Source of the DNA: Synergistaceae bacterium
Lineage (GTDB): Bacteria; Synergistota; Synergistia; Synergistales; Aminobacteriaceae
Direction: 5' to 3'
NCBI GenBank assembly: GCA_009776565.1
Contig: WRNQ01000020.1
Location: 6,236-17,348 of the forward strand
Length of the DNA stretch: 11,113 nt
The notes under the pieces are model-generated. The model ran no database searches and was not told the DNA's origin. It worked only from the letters and a program-made list of their open reading frames with translations. Numbering within the stretch: position 1 is the first letter of the stretch; each line of letters begins with the position of its first letter. Below are positions 1-7,510 of this stretch, one piece after another. A program made the translations under genes and the position numbers.

Positions 1-374
1 CCAACTTCACGAAACCAATCCCAAACATTCTTATGATAGCAGAATTGTAAGACAGAACTCACGCCATAACGTTTTCTGATACCTGACGCGATGGAAATGA
101 GCGCGGACGCTCCAACGTTGTGAACGGAAACCAACATATCGTACTTCCTGCTTCTTACATTTACAATAGTTTTTATAAAACCAAACGGGTCTTTCTTACT
201 GTCCCAAAATATGTAGTCATTAAATACATCCTGAACAGATATGATTTTTGCATATTCCGGACGAGTCAGCATAGTCAATTGAGCTTCAGGGAATACCCGT
301 TTAAAAAGCCGCGCGCGTGCAACAGCCTTTAAAACATCCCCGAATGCGCCAAAGCGAACCCAAAGAACGTTCAC
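1..374 (-). CDS. Glycosyltransferase family 9 (heptosyltransferase-like), N-terminal part, cut by window edge
   Basis: Reading the minus strand from a GTG at 374 gives about 124 open residues that run off the window. The protein opens with NVLWVRFGAFGDVLKAV, the typical first beta strand and glycine-containing loop of GT9 enzymes (usually V/IRxxxxGDVL), followed by FPEAQLTMLTRPEYAKI, matching the family's 'P.A.I..L' second strand. GT9 enzymes such as WaaC, WaaF and WaaQ transfer heptose from ADP-heptose to the inner lipopolysaccharide core on the cytoplasmic face of the inner membrane. The sugar and acceptor here cannot be told from the fragment. An AAGGA ribosome-binding site about seven bases upstream supports the GTG start. 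The gene follows the antitoxin remnant on the same strand by 42 bases. The family call is fairly safe; the exact activity is inference, and the C-terminal donor-binding half lies outside the window. Confidence 0.8.
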   Translation of the reverse strand, partial: MNVLWVRFGAFGDVLKAVARARLFKRVFPEAQLTMLTRPEYAKIISVQDVFNDYIFWDSKKDPFGFIKTIVNVRSRKYDMLVSVHNVGASALISIASGIRKRYGVSSVLQFCYHKNVWDWFREV

Positions 375-416
375 TTCTTATTCCTTCTTTCGCCTAAATA
401 TTTATCCTTCTCGCTT

Positions 417-595
417 TTATTTGCGATAATCAGCTATGTCGCTGTTGACTATTTCTTCAGAATTGTCGTCCGCGATGTCCGTCATAAAGACGCGAGGCGA
501 CCGTTGTTAGCAATATCCACTTCTCCGTCAGCTTGTAGCTTATTCCAAACGTTTTTAGGTTGTGTTTGTAATTCTCGCGCAACGAAAAAATTCAT
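417..595 (-). pseudogene. Phd/YefM-like antitoxin remnant, frameshifted
   Basis: From ATG at 595 the minus strand reads MNFFVARELQTQPKNVWNKL and then DGEVDIANNGRLASL before a TGA at 484-482. This resembles the DNA-binding N-terminal half of Phd/YefM-type antitoxins (a 'kel...p..v...L..dGev.itnnGkp.ALm.Di' pattern). Restoring one A at the TTA/TGA junction would continue the frame as L-M-T-D-I-A-D-D-N-S-E-E-I, which is the expected next part of the family, up to a TAA at 419-417. A single-base deletion is therefore the simplest explanation. Even after repair, the toxin-binding C-terminal tail looks short. A possible ribosome-binding site (AAGGA, nine bases upstream) remains. No toxin gene follows: the glycosyltransferase starts 42 bases later. 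The family assignment is from pattern recognition only. Live antitoxins of this family neutralise RelE/Doc-type toxins and repress their own operon. Confidence 0.6.
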
Positions 596-610
596 GACCC
601 CGCTTCCTTA

Positions 611-663
611 GGTGTAGCCCGACTGCGATTTTTCGCAGCACGGGGCGCTTTAGCACCGGGGCG
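611..663. repeat. GC-rich hairpin and short direct repeat upstream of the antitoxin remnant
   Basis: A perfect 6-bp stem, CTGCGA at 623-628 and TCGCAG at 633-638 with a TTTT loop, is followed by AGCACGGGGCG (637-647) and the near-copy AGCACCGGGGCG (652-663). The tract is clearly more GC-rich than its surroundings and lies upstream of the antitoxin remnant. It could be an old regulatory region or a piece of a dispersed repeat. No promoter is evident inside it. The rest of 596-716 shows only AT-rich sequence and one short stem (TATCG...CGATA). Confidence 0.4.
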
Positions 664-716
664 AAAACAGACCTTTTATGTATCGTTTTGGGCGATAATA
701 AGAATTATTATTGCTA

Positions 717-1340
717 TTATTCTGAATACAATACAACCATACTAAAAAGACATTCCAGCATGCGTTGATAAACAGTACCATTTAAATCATCTGTAAATAT
801 TGTTGCAACTACAACATAACCATTGTTATAACTTGCACGGTAAGAAGTTAAGTATAAATATTCATCTGAAGCGCGCTTCTTATTAATCAAAGAAGCGTCT
901 GTTAAAGTATAATATATACCATATCCCCCATTTAAAACTACATCCTTATATGTCACATATTCTTCAACTGCTTGAGAGAGCACTCTGGAAGCTTCATCTT
1001 TAACTCTTCCTTCAAACTCTTGTTTCGACGCCATTTTACCAGTTTGATCTTTAAGGATTGTAATTTTAAGCAACGCCTTTATATTTGATACAGGCGATAA
1101 ATGAAGATTGTAAGCTCCTTGAACTGGCGTATTACCATTAATTATTCTAAGAGTGTTAACTGGAATGCTCATTTTTATTGAAAACTGCTGGTCGTCTTCA
1201 AAGCGTATTACTCCATCCTTATACTGTACAGAACCATTACGGCTTGCTGCTTGACTTTGCAGATTACGGTTAACAAAAATAAATAAGCATAGTGAAAGAA
1301 CTATAAAACTAATGGCTTTAAACTTAATATTCATCATCAT
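717..1340 (-). CDS. Small secreted or periplasmic protein of unknown function
   Basis: The 207-residue product begins with three methionines and a basic stretch (NIKFK), then a hydrophobic segment at about residues 9-23 (AISFIVLSLCLFIF) and a likely signal-peptidase site near SQAAS (residues 29-33). It should be exported. No lipobox cysteine sits at the cleavage region. The mature part is beta-rich, with a C-terminal stretch reading YNNGYVVVATIFTDDLNG. That layout recalls secreted proteins measuring stress or surfactant-like domains, but I cannot name a family. The ribosome-binding site AAAGGAG lies four bases before the first ATG and seven before the second, so the second may be the real start. 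The gene is alone, between two decayed genes, and points the same way as the antitoxin remnant and the glycosyltransferase. No terminator with a clear T-run follows it. Confidence 0.75.
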   Translation of the reverse strand: MMMNIKFKAISFIVLSLCLFIFVNRNLQSQAASRNGSVQYKDGVIRFEDDQQFSIKMSIPVNTLRIINGNTPVQGAYNLHLSPVSNIKALLKITILKDQTGKMASKQEFEGRVKDEASRVLSQAVEEYVTYKDVVLNGGYGIYYTLTDASLINKKRASDEYLYLTSYRASYNNGYVVVATIFTDDLNGTVYQRMLECLFSMVVLYSE

Positions 1341-1496
1341 TCTACTCCTTTAAGTTATATTAAAAAGCCTCTATAGAAAGTGATATTCTGATGTTATGTA
1401 ACGTAATTAAAACATAATTAAAGCATAGCTCATATATCAATCCGTGTCAATGTCAAGGGTTCAGCTCAGGTAGAAGTTATTGTCAATATACATTTT

Positions 1497-1736
1497 ATGA
1501 TTTATGGAAAATATAGGGAAGTGGATTTTGTTGCAACAAATGAAAACGGAGACGAGTATTATCAGGCGGCGCTGACCGTTCGCGATGAGAACACGCTATT
1601 CCGTGAACTCAAGCCTCTTGACAGCATATCAGACCATAACCCGAAATATTTGCTGACATTAGACGAAGACCCTGTTACTATACATAACGGAATAAGACAA
1701 ATAAACGCATTGGACTGGCTGTTGAAAAACGATTGA
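1497..1736 (+). pseudogene. C-terminal fragment of a DUF4143-type AAA ATPase
   Basis: The 79 residues match what I know of the extreme C-terminus of DUF4143 proteins, which carry an N-terminal AAA ATPase domain and total roughly 400 residues. Visible landmarks are GKYREVDFVA (a nuclease-like 'K-E-V-D-F' strand), EYYQAALTV, the FRELKPL segment, PKYLLTLDEDP and the closing NGIRQINALDWLL. Everything upstream of the EVDFVA strand is missing: the reading frame meets a TAA at 1419-1421, and the codons between carry no recognisable family sequence. The ATG at 1497 has no ribosome-binding site, which favours a decayed stump over a working short gene. Such ATPases are often accessory genes that move between strains. 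I am fairly sure of the family and less sure that the fragment is untranslated. Confidence 0.7.
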
Positions 1737-1789
1737 GCAATCTTGCGAACCTACGCGTAGAATCTTTTGTTCATTTTTCATGGTGAACG

Positions 1790-1819
1790 TTGTTCATGGG
1801 GCTGAATTGATGGTAGAAT
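1790..1819 (+). promoter_or_regulatory. Candidate sigma-70-type promoter for the fchA operon
   Basis: TTGTTC (1790-1795), an 18-base spacer and TAGAAT (1814-1819) lie about 120 bases before fchA, in the only gap of the first plus-strand gene run large enough for a promoter. The -35 overlaps a small inverted repeat, TGAAC (1784-1788) and GTTCA (1792-1796), which could be an operator. Both boxes deviate from consensus, so this is a guess by position. The palindrome CTACGCGTAG lies at 1751-1760. Confidence 0.3.
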
Positions 1820-1937
1820 ACTAAAGAGAGCAATGTGATTTTACAATAGCAGACAAACCTGTTTCAAAAAAGTCAACAGCATGGCGTTATAAAAATAACT
1901 TTCATAGAAAAACAACAATCATAAGGAGGAGATATCG

Positions 1938-2564
1938 TTGATACTTACAGAAATTACTGTCAGAGAATTTGTTGACGTGCTTTCTTCATCTTCGCCAGCC
2001 CCGGGGGGCGGGAGCACGGCAGCGCTTTCAGGATCGCTTGGCGCGTCGTTAGTCGCTATGGTGTGCCGCCTCACAATTGGGAAAAAGGGCTATGAAGAGC
2101 ACGAGGCATTATTGAAATCTTCTCTTGAAAAAGCCGATACCATAGCAAAAGACCTACTCGAAGCCGTTCAAAAAGACACGGAAGCATTTGATTCCGTAAT
2201 GGCGGCTTTCGCCCTTCCAAAAGCAACGGATGAGGAAAAAGGAATCCGCGCGGCGTCAATTCAAGAATCGTTCAAAGGGGCTGTTTCTTCACCCGAAAAT
2301 ATAGCTGTTAAGTGCTTTAAGATTTTGGAAATTGCCAGCGAAATAATTGAAAAATGCAATCAAAACGCAATAAGCGATATAGCCGTGGGAGCTTTGGAGG
2401 CATGGACAGGACTCCAGGGCGCTGTGCTGAATGTAAAAATAAATCTGCCATCAATAAAAGATACGGAATATGTGAATAACAAACAAAAATGGGTAGCGGA
2501 AATAATTAACGAAGGTGAAAGGCTTTCGGAAGAGGTTGCAAAGTCAGTATCGAAAAAAATTTGA
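1938..2564 (+). CDS. fchA: Methenyltetrahydrofolate cyclohydrolase of the cyclodeaminase family
   Basis: The 208-residue protein belongs to the FTCD-C/cyclodeaminase family. It has the N-terminal PAPGGGS motif (residues 20-26), a long helical middle including KDTEAFDSVM (79-88), and the conserved N...SD segment (NQNAISD, 141-147). Members either release ammonia from formimino-THF or hydrolyse 5,10-methenyl-THF to 10-formyl-THF. The next gene is fhs, which makes 10-formyl-THF, so the cyclohydrolase role (FchA) is the better fit. There is no formiminotransferase domain or histidine-degradation neighbour here. The start is a TTG at 1938, seven bases after a strong AAGGAGGA. No nearer ATG fits, and the protein from TTG has the expected family length. 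It is the first gene of the run and is followed by fhs 24 bases later. It is cytoplasmic. The family call is firm; the substrate is inferred from context. Confidence 0.88.
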   Translation: MILTEITVREFVDVLSSSSPAPGGGSTAALSGSLGASLVAMVCRLTIGKKGYEEHEALLKSSLEKADTIAKDLLEAVQKDTEAFDSVMAAFALPKATDEEKGIRAASIQESFKGAVSSPENIAVKCFKILEIASEIIEKCNQNAISDIAVGALEAWTGLQGAVLNVKINLPSIKDTEYVNNKQKWVAEIINEGERLSEEVAKSVSKKI

Positions 2565-2588
2565 TTGAATTTTAAGGAGGATAAAAAT

Positions 2589-4262
2589 ATGTCATTCCCA
2601 AGCGATATCGAAATAGCACAAGCGGCAAAGATGGAACCAATCGCGAAGATAGCAGGTAAACTTGACATTAAAGAGGATGAACTTGAGCTATATGGAAATT
2701 ACAAGGCTAAAGTATCTCCGTCCGTTATGAAAAGATTGAAAGATAAACCTGACGGCAAACTTGTACTTGTTACCGCTATAACGCCAACTCCGGCCGGAGA
2801 AGGGAAAACGACAACAAGTGTTGGCCTTGCTCAGGCTCTGCATAAACTTGGCAAAAAGACCGTTGTTGCCTTGCGCGAACCATCGCTTGGACCAAGCTTT
2901 GGCATAAAAGGCGGAGCTGCGGGGGGAGGATATTCACAGGTAGTGCCGATGGAAGATATCAACCTCCACTTTACGGGAGATTTTCATGCAGTAACATCGG
3001 CGCATAACTTGTGCGCAGCGATGCTTGACAACCATATTCAACAGGGCAACGAACTCAATATAGACCCAAGAAGGATAGTATTCAGGCGTGTATTGGACCT
3101 TAACGAAAGAGCTCTTCGAAAAGTAATAATCGGGCTCGGTGGGAAAACCGAAGGGGTCCCGCGCGAGAGCGGTTTTGACATTACTGTCGCGTCCGAAGTG
3201 ATGGCTATATTGTGCCTGGCTAATGACCTTATTGACCTCAAAGAACGTTTGGCAAAAATAATCTTAGGATATACCTACGAAGGAAAACCTGTCACGGCAG
3301 GGGATATTGGCGCATCAGGCTCAATGGCGGCTTTACTGAAGGACGCAATCAAGCCTAACCTGGTGCAAACCATTGAAGGCGTGCCGGCGTTCATCCACGG
3401 AGGCCCCTTCGCAAATATTGCTCATGGTTGCAACAGCGTACAAGCAACAAAGTTAGGATTAAAACTTGCGGAATACACCGTTACCGAATCTGGGTTTGGC
3501 GCCGATCTTGGAGCAGAGAAATTTATTGATATAAAATGCCGCACAGCAGGTATAAAACCCGACGCGGTTGTAATAGTCGCAACGATACGAGCGCTAAAAA
3601 TGCACGGAGGACGCAAAAAAACCGACCTCGGAGTGGAGGACCTTAAAGCTCTTGAAGCCGGAATGGCAAATCTTGAAAAACACATAGAAAATCTAGGCGC
3701 GTTCGGATTGCCGGTTGTAGTTGCTATAAATATATTCCCAACCGATTCGGAAGCGGAACTTTCCCTTGTCGAAAGAAAATGCCAGGAAAAAGGCGCTTCC
3801 GTAGCTTTGTCCGATATTTGGGCAAAAGGAGGAGAAGGCGGAATAGACATGGCGAAGAAAGTAATAGAAGCATGTTCAAAACCTTCCGAATTAAAATTTA
3901 TGTATTCTCTTGATATGTCGCCAAAGGAAAAAATCACCGCCATCGCGACAAAAATCTATGGAGCGGATGGGGTTGTTTTTACCGACCAGGCGGAAAAAGA
4001 CCTTGCGCTGATACACGAACTTGGCAAAGATAATCTGTATATTTGCATGGCAAAAACACAATATTCATTCACTGACGATATGGCAAAAGTCGGAAAACCG
4101 GTCGGGTTCAATATAACAGTTCGCGAAGCGAGGATTTCCGCTGGTTCAGGATTCATAGTAGCGATGACGGGCGCAATAATGACGATGCCTGGGTTACCGA
4201 AAAAACCCGCTGCATTGACTATTGATGTGGACGAGAATGGGAAAATAACGGGATTGTTTTAA
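2589..4262 (+). CDS. fhs: Formate-tetrahydrofolate ligase
   Basis: The 557-residue length is typical of the family. It catalyses ATP-dependent joining of formate and tetrahydrofolate to 10-formyl-THF in the cytoplasm. A P-loop-like TPAGEGKTT lies at about residues 67-75. The first family signature, [18 protein letters not shown], covers about 108-125, and the second, [15 protein letters not shown], about 266-280. The frame is open from a TTG at 2565 directly after fchA, but ATG 2589 is chosen because AAGGAGG (2574-2580) stands eight bases before it and the protein then starts like other Fhs proteins ([14 protein letters not shown]). Paired with fchA it gives a formate to methenyl-THF route. 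FolD and any formate dehydrogenase are not in the window. The reaction can run toward formate and ATP in amino-acid- or purine-fermenting anaerobes, or toward formate capture in acetogen-like metabolism. The sequence does not decide between these. Confidence 0.96.
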   Translation: MSFPSDIEIAQAAKMEPIAKIAGKLDIKEDELELYGNYKAKVSPSVMKRLKDKPDGKLVLVTAITPTPAGEGKTTTSVGLAQALHKLGKKTVVALREPSLGPSFGIKGGAAGGGYSQVVPMEDINLHFTGDFHAVTSAHNLCAAMLDNHIQQGNELNIDPRRIVFRRVLDLNERALRKVIIGLGGKTEGVPRESGFDITVASEVMAILCLANDLIDLKERLAKIILGYTYEGKPVTAGDIGASGSMAALLKDAIKPNLVQTIEGVPAFIHGGPFANIAHGCNSVQATKLGLKLAEYTVTESGFGADLGAEKFIDIKCRTAGIKPDAVVIVATIRALKMHGGRKKTDLGVEDLKALEAGMANLEKHIENLGAFGLPVVVAINIFPTDSEAELSLVERKCQEKGASVALSDIWAKGGEGGIDMAKKVIEACSKPSELKFMYSLDMSPKEKITAIATKIYGADGVVFTDQAEKDLALIHELGKDNLYICMAKTQYSFTDDMAKVGKPVGFNITVREARISAGSGFIVAMTGAIMTMPGLPKKPAALTIDVDENGKITGLF

Positions 4263-4264
4263 TC

Positions 4265-5293
4265 ATGAATAGCATGCATCTCGATAACTCAGGACGACCG
4301 GTAATGATTGACGTGAGTTCAAAAATAACAACCCTCCGGGAGGCGGAAGCGGAAGGCATAGTTCGCCTTACGCCCCTAATCTGCAGCGCAATAAGATCAA
4401 ACAGCTTAATTAAAGGCGATGTGTTCCGAATCGCTGAAATTGCAGGGATAATGGCGACAAAGCGTACCAAAGATATAATTCCGTTATGTCACTCGATAAA
4501 GCTCGATCATGCAAAAGTTACGTGCACTTTAGACGATAAATCTAACAGCGTACGCGTTAATTGTGTAGTTAAAGCTTCAGAAGTTACGGGAGTTGAGATG
4601 GAGGCCCTTACGGGGGTCTCCGTCTCCTGCCTGACTATTTATGACATGTGCAAGAGCATGGACAAGGGAATAATAATTGAAGGAATAAAGCTATTGCGCA
4701 AGAACGGCGGCAAAAGCGGCGACTATGTGGCGGATAGTATTATACAAAATATCAGCGAAAACCTTGAAACTGAAGATAGTGACAGCGAAAATGAAAAAAT
4801 TATCAGTTCGGGAATTCTTACCGTTAGCGATAAAGGTTATCGTGGCGAGCGCGAAGACGTCTCCGGAAGAATTCTTGAGAAATTACTTATTAATTGGGGC
4901 GCGCAAGTGCAACGAAAAGCTATAGTTCCCGACGAAAAAGAGAAAATTGCCACCCAGTTGATAGAATGGGCGGATAGGGACAAACTGAAATTAATTCTTA
5001 CAACTGGAGGGACCGGGCTGTCTTCCAGGGATGTAACGCCTGAGGCGTTACTTCTTGCAGGTGACAGAATCGTTCCGGGGATAGGCGAGTATATGCGGAT
5101 AAAATCAATGTCGCAAACTCCAAATGGAATCCTTTCCCGGGGAATTGCAGTCACAAGGGGCAAATCGCTTATAATAGCTTTACCCGGAAGCGAAAGCGGT
5201 TCGCGTTGTTGTTTTGAAGCTATAGAACCGGCGTTGCGTCATGCAATTGATATACTAAACGATTGGGAAGGCGAATGCGGAAAAGCATATTAA
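4265..5293 (+). CDS. Fused MoaC-MogA: cyclic pyranopterin monophosphate synthase and molybdopterin adenylyltransferase
   Basis: The 342-residue protein joins two molybdenum-cofactor enzymes. Residues 1-155 are MoaC: LDNSGRPVMIDVS near the start, ATKRTKDIIPLCH (64-76), EVTGVEMEALTGVSV (106-120) and YDMCK (126-130), keeping the lysines and aspartate that serve catalysis in E. coli MoaC. Residues 156-178 are an acidic linker. Residues 179-335 are a MogA/MoaB domain with the TTGGTGLSSRDVTPEA motif (246-261) and LPGS (306-309). MoaC rearranges the MoaA product to cyclic pyranopterin monophosphate, and MogA adenylylates molybdopterin before metal insertion. The two steps are not consecutive. Such fusions are known in other bacteria. 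The gene starts two bases after the fhs stop with a weak ribosome-binding site, suggesting translational coupling. ATG 4274 is an alternative start nearer the usual MoaC beginning. Tungsten use is equally possible. Confidence 0.92.
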   Translation: MNSMHLDNSGRPVMIDVSSKITTLREAEAEGIVRLTPLICSAIRSNSLIKGDVFRIAEIAGIMATKRTKDIIPLCHSIKLDHAKVTCTLDDKSNSVRVNCVVKASEVTGVEMEALTGVSVSCLTIYDMCKSMDKGIIIEGIKLLRKNGGKSGDYVADSIIQNISENLETEDSDSENEKIISSGILTVSDKGYRGEREDVSGRILEKLLINWGAQVQRKAIVPDEKEKIATQLIEWADRDKLKLILTTGGTGLSSRDVTPEALLLAGDRIVPGIGEYMRIKSMSQTPNGILSRGIAVTRGKSLIIALPGSESGSRCCFEAIEPALRHAIDILNDWEGECGKAY

Positions 5294-5320
5294 AAGATAT
5301 AAAAGCAGGTGAATCATTAA

Positions 5321-6214
5321 ATGGCAATCTCTTATAAAGACTACTACAAAATTCTCGGCGTTGAACGTGATGCGACAGCCGAGCAGATACGCAAGGCGCA
5401 CCGGAAACTTGCTAAAAAATATCATCCTGATGTCAATAAAGAAGCGGGGGCCGAACAGAAATTCAAAGATGTCAACGAGGCGTACGAGGTGCTAAAAGAC
5501 ACTGACAAACGCCAAAAATATGATACCCTAGGCGAAAATTGGGAGCAGGATTACACCCCGCCGCCCGGATGGCAAAACATGCGCGGTGGTGAGGATTTTG
5601 GAGGCGGATTCAGCGACTTCTTTAAAACAATTTTTGGCGCCTTCAATATGGGAGGATTCAACGATGACGGATATGAAAGAGTTTATAATTCCCAGCCCCG
5701 GATGCGCGATCAGGAAGTAAGCATGTCTATTTCTCTTGAAGATATTTTTGCCGGCGGAACAAAAACAATAACTATGTCTGCCGGACACAATACAAAGATA
5801 CTTAATGTAAACCTTCCAAGGGGCATAACTGACAGCTCAAGAATAAAGCTTTCCGGGAAAGCCCCAAATGGGGGAGATTTATATATAACTATTCAAATAC
5901 AACAAAATCCAAGATATGAAGTGAATGGAAATGATTTGACAAAAAAGCTGATTGTCGCTCCCTGGGAAGCTGTTATCGGCAGCAGCATATCGGTTGAAAC
6001 TCCTACAGGAGAAGTAAAAATGAAGCTCCCCGCAGGAACTCAAAACGGTCAAAAATTGCGACTAAAAGGTAAAGGATTGCCAAAAAGGGTAGAAAATGAA
6101 TCAGGAGATTTATATGTGAAAATTGAAATTGCCGTTCCGCAAAAAGTTAGCGAGCGTGAAAGGGAGTTGTGGGAAGAGTTAGCTAGAGTGTCGTCATTTG
6201 ACCCTAGAGATTAA
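5321..6214 (+). CDS. Class B J-domain co-chaperone (CbpA-like DnaJ homologue)
   Basis: The 297-residue protein has a J domain at about residues 5-70 with the HPD tripeptide (35-37) that stimulates the ATPase of DnaK. A Gly/Phe/Trp-rich stretch follows at about 78-115. Two beta-rich client-binding domains (about 130-290) follow, with [12 protein letters not shown] and the LPRG and [17 protein letters not shown] signatures. There are no CxxCxGxG zinc-finger repeats, so this is the CbpA/DnaJB type, not true DnaJ, which is usually about 370-380 residues. It delivers unfolded or aggregated clients to DnaK in the cytoplasm. The ATG at 5321 has only a weak GGTG-type ribosome-binding site. It is the last gene of the run that begins with fchA, 27 bases after moaC-mogA, and a large palindrome begins two bases after its stop. 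No heat-shock element (such as CIRCE) was seen upstream. Confidence 0.9.
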   Translation: MAISYKDYYKILGVERDATAEQIRKAHRKLAKKYHPDVNKEAGAEQKFKDVNEAYEVLKDTDKRQKYDTLGENWEQDYTPPPGWQNMRGGEDFGGGFSDFFKTIFGAFNMGGFNDDGYERVYNSQPRMRDQEVSMSISLEDIFAGGTKTITMSAGHNTKILNVNLPRGITDSSRIKLSGKAPNGGDLYITIQIQQNPRYEVNGNDLTKKLIVAPWEAVIGSSISVETPTGEVKMKLPAGTQNGQKLRLKGKGLPKRVENESGDLYVKIEIAVPQKVSERERELWEELARVSSFDPRD

Positions 6215-6216
6215 AA

Positions 6217-6334
6217 CCGAGTCGAAATCAAACGTATGCTTCGTTATTCTCGCTCCCCTTGCTCGACGTAGGTATATCTACGCCGTCGCGGCGGGTCGCA
6301 AGAGCCGCCTCGCCTACGTTTTATTTAGACTCGG
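6217..6334 (+). repeat. Large imperfect palindrome, copy A of a dispersed repeat family
   Basis: The outer arms 6217-6236 and 6315-6334 are complementary at 18 of 20 positions. Inside lies an 88-nt core (6232-6319) that aligns without gaps to a second copy at 10966-11053, with 71 of 88 bases identical by hand count. Conserved blocks are the left end ACGTATGCTTCGTT, the centre CTCGACGTAGGT and CTACGCC, and the right end GCCGCCTCGCCTACGT. A central hairpin pairs CGTAG (6267-6271) with CTACG (6278-6282). A middle stem pairs 6248-6257 with 6294-6303 at 7 of 10 positions. The element begins two bases after the cbpA-like stop codon. No T-run follows either arm, so a standard intrinsic terminator is not supported, although a structure this size would shape the 3' end of the message. 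Confidence 0.85.
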
Positions 6335-6394
6335 CATCAAAGATTGTGTTAACAAGCAGATAATTAGAATTTAAGAAAAAGAAGTTGGGGTCAA

Positions 6395-6769
6395 GTGATA
6401 CTAGGCATAGGTTTGGATATTTGCAGTATTTCCCGCATGAAGCGCGCAATAAAATGCGACCGTTTCGTGAACAGGATATTTCACAAAGCTGAAATCGAAT
6501 ATGCGGAGGCAAAAGCGAAAGCGGCGGCCAGCTATGCGGTTGCTTTTGCGGCTCGTGAAGCTTTTTGTAAAGCTGCCTCAATTTCAATGTATGAAGTGGT
6601 TTTTAGTCAGGATATTTGGATAGAAAGGGATGAGAACGGAAAGCCGGTTATTATGTTATCCGAAAAGATCAAAAATAAATTGTCTCATCGTGGAGAATTA
6701 TGCTTTCATATAAGTTTATCTCATGAAGGAGATATAGCGCAAGCTTTTGTGATAATGGAAAAACTATGA
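6395..6769 (+). CDS. acpS: Holo-[acyl-carrier-protein] synthase
   Basis: The 124-residue length is typical of AcpS. The protein opens with MILGIGLDICSISRM, giving the metal-binding aspartate D8, and carries the second signature FAAREAFCKA at about residues 51-60 with the conserved glutamate E55. The usual FAAKEA lysine is an arginine here. FHISLSHEGDIAQAFV near the C-terminus matches the last strand of the family. The enzyme moves 4'-phosphopantetheine from coenzyme A to a serine of apo-ACP, switching on fatty acid synthesis in the cytoplasm. The start is GTG at 6395, since this gives the canonical first residues. The upstream sequence offers only a weak GGGG site. It is the first gene of an overlapping operon with the membrane protein, tsaE and tsaB. 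No clear promoter was seen between the palindrome and the gene. Confidence 0.93.
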   Translation: MILGIGLDICSISRMKRAIKCDRFVNRIFHKAEIEYAEAKAKAAASYAVAFAAREAFCKAASISMYEVVFSQDIWIERDENGKPVIMLSEKIKNKLSHRGELCFHISLSHEGDIAQAFVIMEKL

Positions 6770-7035
6770 GAAGAAATCGTGTTGATTGGGAAAAGGAAAT
6801 GCACAAAACTGAGGAAATACGCATGAGAGGATTTAAAACCTCAATATTGGGGTTTGCTATTGCTGTTTTGTTCCTTTTTGGGGCAAGCCGCATAAATAGT
6901 GACGCTTCTTTTGTTTCGCACATAATAATGATAGGGTGCTTTATAGCCGCAACAATTGTGCTTGTATTTACATTAAAAAGAAGAGCAAAAAAGTTAAAAC
7001 AAATGAGGGATGAGGAGCATGAAGAAAATAATTGA
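6766..7035 (+). CDS. Small membrane protein with two predicted helices, unknown function
   Basis: The 89-residue product has a charged N-terminus, hydrophobic segments at about residues 24-40 and 49-70, and a strongly charged tail (KRRAKKLKQMRDEEHEENN). The basic residues just after the second helix suggest both ends face the cytoplasm. I do not recognise a family. It starts by a 4-base ATGA overlap with the acpS stop and itself overlaps the start of tsaE by 17 bases, so it is almost certainly co-translated with both and is unlikely to be a chance frame. The role is unknown; its place suggests only shared expression with acpS and tsaE. Confidence 0.7.
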   Translation: MRRNRVDWEKEMHKTEEIRMRGFKTSILGFAIAVLFLFGASRINSDASFVSHIIMIGCFIAATIVLVFTLKRRAKKLKQMRDEEHEENN

Positions 7036-7510
7036 AGTATTTGAGTCCTTTTCTCTTTCAGAGCAAAACACCATTGAGATTGGAGCAAGTATTGGAGGTT
7101 TTCTGAGCCCTGGGATTTGCATACTTTTCTATGGCGAATTGGGATCCGGGAAAACAGTTTTTATACGAGGCATATGCAAAGCTCTTGGAATTGAAAGTAA
7201 AATTGTAAAAAGCCCGACTTTTACGATTGTGAACGAGTATCAAGGCGTTTATCCGGTTGCTCACGCCGACCTATATAGACTTGAAGGAGATTTAAACGCA
7301 ATAAAACTCTTATCGTTGAACGAGTATTCGGACGAAGGCTACGTATTGCTCGTCGAGTGGGCGGAGAACGGAGATTTTCATATGGATAACATTATAAAAA
7401 TTAATATAGAAACTGACAATGATAATATGAATAAGAGAAGATTTATTTTTTCAGCTACCGGAAAGAATGCCAGATATACTTTAGCTGAATTTGCAAAAAC
7501 ACTGCAATGA
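7019..7510 (+). CDS. tsaE: tRNA threonylcarbamoyladenosine (t6A) biosynthesis ATPase TsaE
   Basis: The 163-residue protein has the Walker A motif GELGSGKT (about residues 39-46), the switch-like SPTFTIVNEY (65-74), HADLYRL (82-88) and VEWAENG (112-118), all family landmarks. TsaE is the ATPase that resets the TsaB-TsaD complex during formation of t6A at position 37 of ANN-reading tRNAs. ATG 7019 is preferred because it gives the usual MKK start and has GAGG (7005-7008) ten bases upstream. ATG 7010, three codons earlier, cannot be excluded. The start lies inside the end of the preceding membrane-protein gene, and the stop overlaps the tsaB start by four bases (ATGA). Its partner tsaB follows directly, which supports the call. 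tsaC and tsaD are not in the window. Confidence 0.93.
   Translation: MKKIIEVFESFSLSEQNTIEIGASIGGFLSPGICILFYGELGSGKTVFIRGICKALGIESKIVKSPTFTIVNEYQGVYPVAHADLYRLEGDLNAIKLLSLNEYSDEGYVLLVEWAENGDFHMDNIIKINIETDNDNMNKRRFIFSATGKNARYTLAEFAKTLQ

Noticed and set aside
120..332. Plus-strand frame of 70 residues
   Set aside because: It runs antisense to the well-supported glycosyltransferase, has no ribosome-binding site and no recognisable family.
1751..1760. CTACGCGTAG as a piece of the palindrome family
   Set aside because: The resemblance to the CTACG centre of the repeats is limited to a few bases and none of the other conserved blocks is present nearby.
2360..2668. Minus-strand frame of 102 residues across the fchA-fhs junction
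   Set aside because: It is antisense to two clear enzymes and shows no family motif.
6217..6334. Integron attC site
   Set aside because: The size, palindromic form, conserved structure over sequence and position after a stop codon recall attC sites, but no matching GTTRRRY and RYYYAAC core pair is present at the ends, and no integrase is seen.
6217..6334. Ordinary Rho-independent terminator
   Set aside because: The structure is far longer than a terminator, has conserved internal blocks shared with a second locus, and lacks a T-run after the right arm in both complete copies.
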